64,000 bases of DNA from Herbihabitans rhizosphaerae. GTDB lineage: Bacteria; Actinomycetota; Actinomycetes; Mycobacteriales; Pseudonocardiaceae. The stretch lies in contig NZ_SGWQ01000002.1 of the NCBI RefSeq assembly GCF_004216555.1, positions 651,219 to 715,218 of the forward strand, read 5' to 3'. A program made the position numbers and the translations under genes. This document shows positions 42,230 to 50,228 of the stretch, in pieces. The notes below the pieces were generated by a model. The model ran no database searches, was not told the DNA's origin, and saw only the letters and a program-made list of their open reading frames with translations. Each line of letters starts with the position of its first letter. Positions within the stretch are counted from its first letter, which is position 1.

Positions 42230-42694
42230 CTATCCGGGCAGCGACGGGTCACCGCCGACATTGGCGATCATGCGCCGCAGCACGCCGAGCGTCCGCGCGT
42301 ACTCCTCGTCGGTGACGCCGGCGTGGATCTCCGCACGCACCCGCTTGATGTCGACCATGGTGCGCGCACGTCCAGCGCGCCCCTGCTCGGTGAGGTGCAG
42401 CAGGCCGTCGGAGGACACGGAGATCCAGCGACGGTCGATCAGGTCCTCGATCACCTGGTCGACGGACTCACGGTCGCCGATCGTGGGGGTGACGAACGGC
42501 CGGACCAAGTCGCCGAGCCCGATCCGCGTGATGCGGCCGTCGTTGCGGGACAGCATGTTCAGGGCCATCCAGTGGCGCTGGGTGTTGCCGAACCGGGCGT
42601 GGGCCGCGTTGATGTGCCGAATAATGGCCTCGTGGGCGAGGCCGGTCCAGTAGCCGATGGGCTGCTTGGCCAGCTCAGCCGTGGTCTCGTTCAT
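42230..42694 (-). CDS. MarR-family regulator
   Basis: A 154-residue winged-helix regulator: helices around H-E-A-I-I-R-H-I-N-A-A-H-A-R-F, recognition region I-T-R-I-G-L-G-D-L-V-R-P-F-V ... V-I-E-D-L-I-D-R-R-W-I, and wing S-S-D-G-L-L-H-L-T-E-Q-G-R. It starts at ATG 42694 with TAGCGT 7 nt upstream (leaderless). The operator between its -35 and -10 suggests autorepression, and the same site covers the start of the adjacent pseudogene. Confidence 0.88.
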   Translation of the reverse strand: MNETTAELAKQPIGYWTGLAHEAIIRHINAAHARFGNTQRHWMALNMLSRNDGRITRIGLGDLVRPFVTPTIGDRESVDQVIEDLIDRRWISVSSDGLLHLTEQGRAGRARTMVDIKRVRAEIHAGVTDEEYARTLGVLRRMIANVGGDPSLPG

Positions 42695-42701
42695 GATTCG
42701 C

Positions 42702-42732
42702 ACGCTAGAACTTCTACTTAACTGGAGGTCAA
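42702..42732 (-). promoter_or_regulatory. marR promoter and operator
   Basis: On the minus strand TTGACC (42732-42727) and TAGCGT (42707-42702) are 19 bp apart. The spacer contains TAGAA-C-TTCTA (42706-42716), a perfect palindrome of MarR size, ideal for self-repression. Confidence 0.6.
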
Positions 42733-43067
42733 ATGACAGATTCCGTGACGCTGGCGACACGTGACCGTGGCGAGGGAAGCCCGGTCGTGCTGCTGCACGG
42801 CCTCGGCCTGGACGCCACCACGTGGGACACCTTCGCCGGCGCACTCGCCGCCGCTGGGCGGCGAGTGCGCCGTGGATCTTTGGGGCCACGGCGACAGCCC
42901 GCGCACGAGCTTCCGTTCGACTGGCCCGTGGTGCCGTCGAGCCGCCGGGAGATGCGCCGGCCGGACCCGCGATGGTGGACCGCACTGTCCACAGTGGACA
43001 TGACCACATCCACCGGGACGCGCCGGCCGAGTTCAGCGCCGTCGTCCTGCCGTTCCTGACCGGCTAA
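42733..43067 (+). pseudogene. Broken alpha/beta hydrolase
   Basis: Good ribosome site (TGGAGG) and N-terminus V-V-L-L-H-G-L-G-L-D-A-T-T-W-D-T-F. After about codon 40 the frame shifts: V-D-L-W-G-H-G-D-S-P-R-T-S reads in another frame. The region for the G-H-S-x-G elbow is deleted, and the C-terminus H-D-H-I-H-R-D-A-P-A-E-F reads in a third register to the TAA at 43065. So the catalytic core is lost. It lies divergent to marR, probably its former target. Confidence 0.75.
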
Positions 43068-43999
43068 CTCGCTGGCGGCTGGTACAGCTGGAACCGGGTG
43101 CCCTGGTCGTCCGAGCACTCGACGAGTTGGCCGTACGGCTTGGACTCGATCTCACCGACCTGCCCGCCGTTGGCACGTACCCGCTCGACCGCCGCCGCCA
43201 TGTCGTTGACGCGGTAGCACAGCTGCACCTCGGGCCGCTCCGCCCCGCCGGACATGCCGAACGAGTCCTCCTTGCCGGTGAGCACCCAACCGCGCTCCGC
43301 CGACCCGGACGCGAAGTCCCAGCCCAACACCGCGCCGTAGAACGCCTTGGCCGCCTCGTCGTCCGGCACGAAGATCGTCGTGAACGCGACCTCTCCGTGC
43401 CGGGCGCGAGGAGCGGCGCCGCGCGGCTGGTTGAACATCCACCGGTGGCCGAACGGGTCGACGATCGTGGCCACCCGGCCGTACGGCTGGTCGTCCGGAC
43501 GGCGCTCAATCGTGGCACCGGCCGACTCGGCGCGCTCGATCGTCGCGTCCACATCGGACACCTGAAGGTTCAGCGACGTGCTGTGCAGCTCGCCGGTCGG
43601 CGGCGCCACCGGAATACCCGGGTAGGTGCCCTCGGCGAGCATCAACACCGCGTCTCCGAACCGCAGTTCGGCGTGCCCGATGCTGCCGTCCGGCATCACG
43701 TACGCCTCGCCCCTTCGCTTGGCGCCCAACACATCCACGTACCAGTCCAGCGCGCGGCGGGCGTCCGCCACGTGAATGTGCGGCTGCAGTGTGGGCCCCC
43801 AGGCGAGATCCTCGGGCTCCTCGACGGTCTGCTGTGTCACGGTCTCCGCCATCGTCCTCTCCGTTCCAGTCGAGTCCATTGTGGACGGTGCTCCGGAGAG
43901 CACCGCGCGGCGCAGGCGCTCGCGTAGCCGCTCGGCGAACGCGGCGTCCGGCCGCACCGGCTCGACCTCCGCGCGGAGGGCGTCGAGTGGATCTGTCAT
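43064..43999 (-). CDS. Double-VOC protein in an ECF sigma operon
   Basis: A 311-residue protein. A 45-residue helical N-terminus (P-L-D-A-L-R-A-E-V-E-P-V-R-P-D-A-A-F-A-E-R-L-R) precedes two VOC units: about 70-185 (L-Q-P-H-I-H-V-A-D-A-R-R-A-L-D-W-Y ... D-P-F-G-H-R-W) and about 195-310. Its ATG overlaps the sigma factor stop (ATGA). ECF factors with VOC partners are known; the helical extension may contact sigma, while the VOC part senses or modifies a small molecule (inference). Confidence 0.88.
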   Translation of the reverse strand: MTDPLDALRAEVEPVRPDAAFAERLRERLRRAVLSGAPSTMDSTGTERTMAETVTQQTVEEPEDLAWGPTLQPHIHVADARRALDWYVDVLGAKRRGEAYVMPDGSIGHAELRFGDAVLMLAEGTYPGIPVAPPTGELHSTSLNLQVSDVDATIERAESAGATIERRPDDQPYGRVATIVDPFGHRWMFNQPRGAAPRARHGEVAFTTIFVPDDEAAKAFYGAVLGWDFASGSAERGWVLTGKEDSFGMSGGAERPEVQLCYRVNDMAAAVERVRANGGQVGEIESKPYGQLVECSDDQGTRFQLYQPPAS

Positions 44000-44529
44000 G
44001 GCGCGCCCTCCTCTCCGCGATAGGTCCGCCGGAACGCGTTGCGGGCGCGCACCAGCAACGCCTCGGTGGCGTGCACGGTCCGTCCGAGATGCTCGGCCAC
44101 CTGTGGCACGCCGAGCCCGTCGAGATAGCGCAGGGTCAGCGCCGCCTGGTGGTGCGGGCCGAGCTGACAGAGCACCTCGTGCGCCACCATCACGTCGACC
44201 TCTTCGTCCCAGGGGTCGACGGTGTCCTGCTGGTCGCTGTCCACCAGCCGCAGGCCGCGCTGCTCGCGCTCGGCCCGCCGCCAGTGGTCGGCCAGCTTGT
44301 GCCGTGCCACCCCGATGAGCCAGCCGACCGACAGCTCCGGCGCCGGCTGTTTGCGCAGCGCGCTCACCGCGGCGAGAAACGTCTCCGCGGTGAGGTCCTC
44401 AGCGAGCGGCACGTCGCGCACGCGGGCCAGCAGGTAGCCGTAGACGTGCGGCAGCGCGTCGTCGTACAGCTCCAGCAGCCCGAACGCCGGGTCGGGCCGC
44501 ACGTCGGGTGCGCCCCTGTGTCCGCTCAC
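43996..44529 (-). CDS. ECF RNA polymerase sigma factor
   Basis: A 177-residue sigma factor with region 2 (V-Y-G-Y-L-L-A-R-V-R-D-V-P-L-A-E-D-L-T-A-E-T-F-L) and region 4 (L-T-L-R-Y-L-D-G-L-G-V-P-Q-V-A-E-H-L-G-R-T-V-H-A-T-E-A-L-L-V-R-A). No anti-sigma gene with a typical zinc motif is adjacent; the upstream 56-residue membrane protein is the only membrane candidate. Coupled to the VOC gene. Confidence 0.92.
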   Translation of the reverse strand: MSGHRGAPDVRPDPAFGLLELYDDALPHVYGYLLARVRDVPLAEDLTAETFLAAVSALRKQPAPELSVGWLIGVARHKLADHWRRAEREQRGLRLVDSDQQDTVDPWDEEVDVMVAHEVLCQLGPHHQAALTLRYLDGLGVPQVAEHLGRTVHATEALLVRARNAFRRTYRGEEGAP

Positions 44530-44533
44530 ATCT

Positions 44534-44704
44534 CTATCGTCGTCCGGCGAGCGCCTCCTCCGACGCCCGAGTGCGCGAATTTCTCAACATCCACACGATC
44601 GGGATCCCCGCCAGCGCCACCACGGCGATCCCGAGCCCGTTGCCGTGCGACTCGGCCAGCGCGCCCCAACTGAGCGCCGCGACCATGGCGGCCAGCTCCG
44701 TCAT
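44534..44704 (-). CDS. Small single-span membrane protein
   Basis: Fifty-six codons from ATG 44704 to TAG 44534: a first hydrophobic helix (L-A-A-M-V-A-A-L-S-W-G-A-L-A), then a clear TM helix (L-G-I-A-V-V-A-L-A-G-I-P-I-V-W-M-L) and a basic tail R-N-S-R-T-R. It lies 4 bp before the ECF sigma gene on the same strand. GGAGG lies 13 nt before the ATG, slightly far. Amino-acid composition is clearly membrane-like, not random GC reading. A sigma-operon membrane partner or anti-sigma-like role is possible. Confidence 0.65.
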   Translation of the reverse strand: MTELAAMVAALSWGALAESHGNGLGIAVVALAGIPIVWMLRNSRTRASEEALAGRR

Positions 44705-44778
44705 GTGCCGATCATCGCCTCCGGACGTCCGGCGTGGCGGTGAGTGTGGCGGACGCCAACTTCGCTACCTTCGCGCTC

Positions 44779-45594
44779 GTGCGTTCCATGGACTACGGCG
44801 ATGTGTTCGCCGGCAAGAAGAAGCGGTCCGTCCCCGAGGTGCCGGCCGAGCCGGGCCTGGTCGTGGAGGACCCGGGCAGCGGCTACTGCGGCGCGGTCGT
44901 GAAGATCGAGTACGGCAACGTGGTGCTCGAGGACCGGCACGGCAAGCATCGCGTGTTTCCCTTGTCCGAGGCGGGTTTCCTGGTCGACGGCAAGCCGGTC
45001 ACGCTTATCAAGCCGAAGGTCGAGCCCACGAAGCAGCGCACCATGTCCGCCTCCGGCTCGGTGCGCGTCGAGGGCCACACTGCCCGCACCGCGCGGGACA
45101 GCCGGATCTGGGTCGAGGGCATCCACGACGCCGAGCTGGTCGAGCGGGTCTGGGGACACGACCTGCGCGTCGAGGGCGTGGTGGTGGAACCGCTGCACGG
45201 GGTGGACGACCTGCCCGGCCTGGTGGCCGAGTTCGGCACCGCGCCGGACCGCCGGCTCGGTGTGCTGGTCGACCACCTGGTCGCCGGCAGCAAGGAATCC
45301 CGCATCGTGGATTCGGTGCGCGACGACAACGTGCTCGTCACCGGTCACCCGTACGTGGATATCTGGCAGGCGGTCAAACCCGCGGCGGTCGGAATTCGCG
45401 GCTGGCCGACCGTGCCGAAGGGCCGGCCGTGGAAGGAAGGCGTGTGCGCGGCGCTGAACTGGGGCGATCCGCTCGACGGCTGGCGGCGGGTCAGCGCGGG
45501 CGTGCGCGACTACCGTGATTTGGAGACGCCACTCATCGGCGCGGTGGAGCGGCTGATCGACTTCGTGACCATCGACTCTGGATCACCACGGTAG
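44779..45594 (+). CDS. DUF3097-family protein
   Basis: A 271-residue conserved actinobacterial protein: M-D-Y-G-D-V-F-A-G-K-K-K-R, V-P-A-E-P-G-L-V-V-E-D, R-I-W-V-E-G-I-H-D-A-E-L-V-E-R-V-W-G-H-D-L-R and F-G-T-A-P-D-R-R-L-G-V-L-V-D-H-L. The I-W-V-E-G-x-H-D-A segment recalls TOPRIM-like folds. GTG 44779 is chosen because TACCTT is 7 nt upstream (leaderless); ATG 44788 is equally compatible with homology. No known function. Confidence 0.9.
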   Translation: MRSMDYGDVFAGKKKRSVPEVPAEPGLVVEDPGSGYCGAVVKIEYGNVVLEDRHGKHRVFPLSEAGFLVDGKPVTLIKPKVEPTKQRTMSASGSVRVEGHTARTARDSRIWVEGIHDAELVERVWGHDLRVEGVVVEPLHGVDDLPGLVAEFGTAPDRRLGVLVDHLVAGSKESRIVDSVRDDNVLVTGHPYVDIWQAVKPAAVGIRGWPTVPKGRPWKEGVCAALNWGDPLDGWRRVSAGVRDYRDLETPLIGAVERLIDFVTIDSGSPR

Positions 45595-45614
45595 CCTTCT
45601 GACAACATAGGGTC

Positions 45615-46058
45615 ATGGGAGCAGCGCTGATCTGGCTGGGTGGCGGCGTCGTGTTGATCGCCGCGGAGGTTCTCTCGGGTGACCTGTGGCTGCTCATGGT
45701 CGGCATCGGCGCGCTGTGCGGCGCCATCGCGGCCTGGGCGGGCGCGGAAGTGGTGCTCAGCGCCGGCGTTTTCGCGCTCGCGTCGATCGCCCTGGTCACC
45801 GTCGCCCGTCCGTGGCTCAAGAACAAGCTGCAGACGATCGACTACAAGACGAACGTGGACGCGCTGATCGGCGCCAAGGCGATCGTGTTGTCCGTCGTGG
45901 ACTCCAACCGCGGCGAGGTGAAGATCGGCGGGGAGATCTGGACCGCGCGAACCTTCGGCGACGGCGAGAAGTTCGACGAAGGTGACGAGGTCACGGTCAT
46001 CCAGATCGCCGGCGCCACGGCGGTGGTGTCCGATTCGCTGCGCGTCGACCGTTCTTGA
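45615..46058 (+). CDS. NfeD-family membrane protein
   Basis: A 147-residue protein with two or three N-terminal TM helices (A-L-I-W-L-G-G-G-V-V-L-I-A-A-E and L-S-A-G-V-F-A-L-A-S-I-A-L-V) and a C-terminal OB fold (D-A-L-I-G-A-K-A-I-V-L ... G-E-I-W-T-A-R-T). Short NfeD proteins pair with SPFH/stomatin proteins, and the next gene is one. Expected to act in membrane-domain organisation or protein quality control. Confidence 0.9.
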   Translation: MGAALIWLGGGVVLIAAEVLSGDLWLLMVGIGALCGAIAAWAGAEVVLSAGVFALASIALVTVARPWLKNKLQTIDYKTNVDALIGAKAIVLSVVDSNRGEVKIGGEIWTARTFGDGEKFDEGDEVTVIQIAGATAVVSDSLRVDRS

Positions 46059-46118
46059 TCCAGAATCAGAGCACCATGACAGACTGATCACCAACGTATC
46101 CACTGAGTGGAGGCACAG

Positions 46119-47384
46119 TTGCCCGTCACACTGATCGTCGTCGCGGTCATCGTCTTGTTCGCGCTCGTGGTCGTGGTCAAGTCGGTGCTGGTGATCCCGC
46201 AGTCGCAGTCGGCGGTGGTCGAGCGACTGGGCAAGTTCCGCACGGTGGCGACCGCAGGCCTCAACTTCCTGGTGCCCTTCCTCGACCGGGTGCGCGAACG
46301 GCTGGACCTGCGCGAACAGGTGGTTTCGTTCCCGCCGCAGCCGGTGATCACGCAGGACAACCTGACCGTGTCGATCGACACCGTCGTGTACTTCCAGGTG
46401 ACCGATTCCCGTTCTGCGGTCTACGAGATCTCCAACTACATCGTCGGTGTCGAGCAGCTGACCACCACCACGCTGCGCAACGTGGTCGGTGGCATGAGCC
46501 TCGAGGAAACGTTGACCTCCCGCGACTCGATCAACAGCCAGCTGCGCGGCGTGCTCGACGAGGCGACCGGCCGGTGGGGGATCAAGGTCAACCGAGTCGA
46601 GTTGAAGGCGATCGACCCGCCGCCCTCCATCCAGGACTCGATGGAGAAGCAGATGCGCGCCGACCGTGAGAAGCGCGCCATGATCCTCACCGCGGAAGGT
46701 ACGCGGGAAGCGGCGATCAAGACCGCGGAAGGTCAGAAGCAGAGCCAGATTCTCGCCGCCGAGGGTGCCAAGCAGGGCGCGATCCTGGAGGCCGAGGCGG
46801 AGCGGCAGTCCCGCATCCTGCGCGCCCAGGGTGAGCGCGCGGCCCGGTACCTCCAGGCGCAGGGTCAGGCCAAGGCGATCGAGAAGGTGTTCAACGCGAT
46901 CAAGGCGGGCAAGCCGACGCCCGAGGTACTCGCGTACCAGTACCTGCAGACGCTGCCGCAGATGGCGCAGGGCGACGCGAACAAGGTGTGGCTGGTGCCC
47001 AGCGACTACGGCAAGGCGCTGGAGGGCTTCGCCAAGATGCTCGGCGCGCCCGGCGACGACGGCGTGTTCCGCTACGAGCCGCCGGAGCCCGAGGTCGAGT
47101 CCCGTCCCGAGGAGGACGACGAGTCGATCGCCGCCTGGTTCGACACGTCGACCGACCCGAAGGTGGCCGAGGCCGTTCGTGCGGCGGAAGCCGTTGCGCG
47201 GCAAGAGGTTCCGGGTCCGCTCTCGGTCCGGCCGACGCCGACGGTGGCCGCCGGCCTGCGCGGCGCACCGGTCCCCGAGCCCACCGAGGAGCTGCCCGGC
47301 CTGCCGATGCAGCCGCCGCTCCCACCCGTGCCGCCGCGGCCGCAGGAGTCGACCGAACTGTCCGACGAGCCGCCCAACCGCTAA
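46119..47384 (+). CDS. SPFH/stomatin-like (paraslipin) protein
   Basis: A 421-residue protein: N-terminal TM helix, SPFH domain from I-P-Q-S-Q-S-A-V-V-E-R-L-G-K-F-R, the coiled-coil helix rich in A-E-G and A-E-A repeats (about 185-270), and a disordered Pro-rich tail of about 110 residues, longer than usual. TTG 46119 is preferred, with GGAGG 5 nt upstream; GTG 46107 overlaps that site. Forms large oligomers with NfeD. Its stop overlaps the MFS gene stop. Confidence 0.92.
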   Translation: MPVTLIVVAVIVLFALVVVVKSVLVIPQSQSAVVERLGKFRTVATAGLNFLVPFLDRVRERLDLREQVVSFPPQPVITQDNLTVSIDTVVYFQVTDSRSAVYEISNYIVGVEQLTTTTLRNVVGGMSLEETLTSRDSINSQLRGVLDEATGRWGIKVNRVELKAIDPPPSIQDSMEKQMRADREKRAMILTAEGTREAAIKTAEGQKQSQILAAEGAKQGAILEAEAERQSRILRAQGERAARYLQAQGQAKAIEKVFNAIKAGKPTPEVLAYQYLQTLPQMAQGDANKVWLVPSDYGKALEGFAKMLGAPGDDGVFRYEPPEPEVESRPEEDDESIAAWFDTSTDPKVAEAVRAAEAVARQEVPGPLSVRPTPTVAAGLRGAPVPEPTEELPGLPMQPPLPPVPPRPQESTELSDEPPNR

Positions 47385-48601
47385 CGCAGCGCGCGGATCA
47401 GCGACACGGCGGTCAGCGCCGTCACGAGCGTGCCGGCGGCGCCGGCGATCACGAAGGTCACCGGCGCGCTGGTGGCGTCCAGCAACACGCCGCCGGCGAT
47501 GTACGACACTGCCGCCGCGATGCCGATCAGTCCGTAGAGGTTGCCGAACACCCGGCCGAACATGCTGGTCGGGACCAGCCGGTGCAGCAGCGTGTTCGAC
47601 GCGACGTCCATCGCGGCGAGCCCCAGACCGCGCACCGCCTGCACGGTGAACGCGGCCGCGACGGCCCACGCCAGGCCGGTGAGCAGATTGCCGACACTGC
47701 TGATCGCGAACCCGGCCAGCAGCAGCACGGGCATCGACAGGCGTGCTGAGTACTTGGCCAGCAGGGCGTATCCGACGATCAGCCCGATGCCGACCGAGGC
47801 GAGCAGCAGGGCCACCGCCGAGTCACCGGAGGCGAACGTGTCCTTGGCCAGCAGCACCAGCGCCACGTCGTCGATGCCGTTGGCCGCCACGACCGAGCAG
47901 AACCCGATCGTGATCACCCGGACGGCGCGGGTGTGCCAGATGAACCGGAGACCCGCTTTCGCTTGTCCGACAAGGGAATCGTCGTGATCGCCGTCCGGGT
48001 TGGGCGGGAGCGTGGGCAGCGTGCACAGCAGTATCGCGGAGAGCACGAACGACGCCGCGTCGACCAGCAGCACGCCGCTCACGCCGACGAACGGGAAGAG
48101 CGCCGCGGCCACCAGCGGGCCGATCACCTCCGCGCCGTTGGTGCCGAAGCCGATCACCGAGTTCGCCGTGGGCAACTCGCGGTCGTCCACCAGCGCGGGC
48201 ACGGCGGCGCGTGAAGCGGGCTGGAACACCTGCCCGGCGATCGCGCGCAGGGCGACCAGCACCAGCAGCACGGGCAGCGGGGGAAGGGTGAACGCGATGA
48301 TCGCGAGCAGCGCGCCCTGCACCAGCTCGCAGGTGATCATCACCTTGCGCAGGTCGAACCGATCGCTGATCGCGCCGGTGATCGGGCTGAACAGCGCCGG
48401 CGCCACGTCGCCGACCAGCAGCAGTACGGACACCGCGAGCGCCTGGCCGGTGCTGCTCGCGACGTACAGCATCAGCGCGACCAGGCTCAGCGAGTCGCCG
48501 ACGAACGAGACGATCCGCGCCACGCACAGCGACCGGAACCGGGGGCGTGCTCGCAGCAGGGCTAACGCGCCGGGCTGCTCCGGCTCCGTGGTCTCGCTCA
48601 T
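47381..48601 (-). CDS. MFS transporter
   Basis: A 406-residue, 12-helix major-facilitator protein of the macrolide/MDR-like branch: R-F-R-S-L-C-V-A-R-I-V-S-F-V-G-D-S-L at TM1, A-I-S-D-R-F-D-L-R-K-V in the TM2-3 loop, and a repeated half after a hydrophilic mid-loop (P-N-P-D-G-D-H-D-D). ATG 48601 lies 1 bp after the stop of the sucrase-ferredoxin-like gene, so they are co-transcribed. Confidence 0.9.
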   Translation of the reverse strand: MSETTEPEQPGALALLRARPRFRSLCVARIVSFVGDSLSLVALMLYVASSTGQALAVSVLLLVGDVAPALFSPITGAISDRFDLRKVMITCELVQGALLAIIAFTLPPLPVLLVLVALRAIAGQVFQPASRAAVPALVDDRELPTANSVIGFGTNGAEVIGPLVAAALFPFVGVSGVLLVDAASFVLSAILLCTLPTLPPNPDGDHDDSLVGQAKAGLRFIWHTRAVRVITIGFCSVVAANGIDDVALVLLAKDTFASGDSAVALLLASVGIGLIVGYALLAKYSARLSMPVLLLAGFAISSVGNLLTGLAWAVAAAFTVQAVRGLGLAAMDVASNTLLHRLVPTSMFGRVFGNLYGLIGIAAAVSYIAGGVLLDATSAPVTFVIAGAAGTLVTALTAVSLIRALR

Positions 48602-48602
48602 C

Positions 48603-49514
48603 TCACCCCAGAAGTCGAACGCCGGCCGGTGCCAGCGCGGTCGCCGGCTCGGGTGCGGCGCCACAGCTCGGCGGACGCCTCATTGGCAGGTCCTCCTGCC
48701 GCACGGACGCCAGCCACCGCCGACCGTCCACATGGGACACCTCTACCGTCCATAGCGGACCATCTTCGCCGGACTCGCCGACCGTCAACGCGTCGGGGTC
48801 GTGCTCGCCGATGGCCGAGCGCACGGCCAGCTCGCCGACCTGTGCCGGCTTGCTCCAAGTGGACCGGCCGCGGCACCGGTCGGTGACGGCGCCGGCCCCG
48901 GCGAGCAAGCGGCTCGCCAGGTCGAGATCGATCCGGCCGAAGCAGTAGCCGGACGGCAGGCACAGCGCGGTCGGGGCGAACCGGTGGCCGCCGAGGTGGG
49001 TGCTCTCCCACACCGCGTCACCGTGGCTCTCGGCCAACGTGGTCGCGATCGGCCGGCCGCGCAGCGCACAGCAGACGTCCCGCTTTCCGTTGGTGCATAC
49101 CAGAAGGAGGGGAGTGGTGCGCGGTTCGCCGAGGACCGGGGCCTCGCCGGCGCCGATCGCCGCGAAGTCGAGATCGAGGAGCTCCTTGGGCTCGCCGATC
49201 AGCCCCTGGCGCAACCACGTCCGGCCGGGCCGGGTGTGCGCGAGGTAGACCCGCCGGGGGACCGGCTGATGCCGGTCGGGGTGGCTGCCCGGACGCCTGA
49301 TCAGCACCATCCGCACGCCGGTGCCCTTGATGCGCGCGGCCAGCTCGGCGGCCACGTCGTGATCGAGGTGACTGTGGGTGATCGCGTCCGCGCCCCACGG
49401 GCCGGGTTGCTCGAGGCACAGCCAGCTCGTCGCCACGGCGGCCGTGCCGGCCAGTGGCTCGCTCAGGCTCTCGGCCACGGCAGCGCAGTGTGCTCCCGTG
49501 CGTGCATCGATCAC
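48603..49514 (-). CDS. Sucrase/ferredoxin-like (thioredoxin-fold) protein
   Basis: A 303-residue protein of the sucrase ferredoxin-like family. The thioredoxin-fold half has L-V-C-T-N-G-K-R-D-V-C-C-A and H-L-G-G-H-R-F-A-P-T-A-L with late conserved Cys/His, suggesting [2Fe-2S] or zinc binding. The original sucrase label in this family is historical. Forms a two-gene operon with the MFS gene. Confidence 0.88.
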   Translation of the reverse strand: MIDARTGAHCAAVAESLSEPLAGTAAVATSWLCLEQPGPWGADAITHSHLDHDVAAELAARIKGTGVRMVLIRRPGSHPDRHQPVPRRVYLAHTRPGRTWLRQGLIGEPKELLDLDFAAIGAGEAPVLGEPRTTPLLLVCTNGKRDVCCALRGRPIATTLAESHGDAVWESTHLGGHRFAPTALCLPSGYCFGRIDLDLASRLLAGAGAVTDRCRGRSTWSKPAQVGELAVRSAIGEHDPDALTVGESGEDGPLWTVEVSHVDGRRWLASVRQEDLPMRRPPSCGAAPEPATALAPAGVRLLG

Positions 49515-49622
49515 GAGGTCAGCCTCTCATGCCCGGTACCGCCGACGGAGTGAACAACAGGACACCCGATCGGAGGACAAGGGTGATGGTCGCCCCGTCC
49601 GCACCCGCGTTAGCGTCACGGC

Positions 49623-50228
49623 GTGGAGACGACCGCGCAGCCCGCCCTGCGAACCGAACGGCTGCACCTCGTGCCGCTCGCCGACGCGCACCTCGAACTC
49701 GAGGTCGAGCTGGACTCCGATCCCCAGGTCATGCGCCATCTCACCGGACGAGCGGCCCCGCGCGCCGAGGTGGAGCAGGCGCACCTGCGCCGGATCGCCT
49801 CCGCGCACGAGGTCCCCGGCCTCGGCTTCTGGATCGGCTTCGACGCCGACGAGTTTGTCGGCTGGTGGCTGCTGCGCCCACCCAACGGACCGGATCAGCC
49901 GAAGGTCGCCGGCGAGGCCGAGATCGGTTACCGGCTGATGAGCCGACACTGGCGCCGCGGCTACGCGACCGAGGGTGGGCGCGAGCTGATCCGCCACGGC
50001 TTCGAGGACAGCGGCCTCAACCGGATCTTCGGCCAGACGCTGGCGGTCAACACCGCGTCACGCGCGACGATGACCGCGTTGCGGCTCACCTTCGCCCGAG
50101 CGTTCGTCTCCCAAGACCCTTACGGAGCCGCGGTTCCGGGCGCTGACGAAGGCGAGGTCGAGTACGAGATCACCCGCGCCGCCTGGCTGGGCTCGCGGAA
50201 CGCGACGGTCAGCTCTCCGCCTCGCTGA
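49623..50228 (+). CDS. GNAT N-acetyltransferase (RimJ/RimL type)
   Basis: A 201-residue acetyltransferase: R-T-E-R-L-H-L-V-P-L at the start, E-I-G-Y-R-L-M-S-R-H-W-R-R-G-Y-A-T-E-G-G as the acetyl-CoA loop, and L-A-V-N-T-A-S-R-A-T-M as the last conserved segment. GTG 49623 has TAGCGT 6 nt upstream and no ribosome site. Overlaps the facing hydrolase gene by 20 bp. Confidence 0.9.
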   Translation: METTAQPALRTERLHLVPLADAHLELEVELDSDPQVMRHLTGRAAPRAEVEQAHLRRIASAHEVPGLGFWIGFDADEFVGWWLLRPPNGPDQPKVAGEAEIGYRLMSRHWRRGYATEGGRELIRHGFEDSGLNRIFGQTLAVNTASRATMTALRLTFARAFVSQDPYGAAVPGADEGEVEYEITRAAWLGSRNATVSSPPR

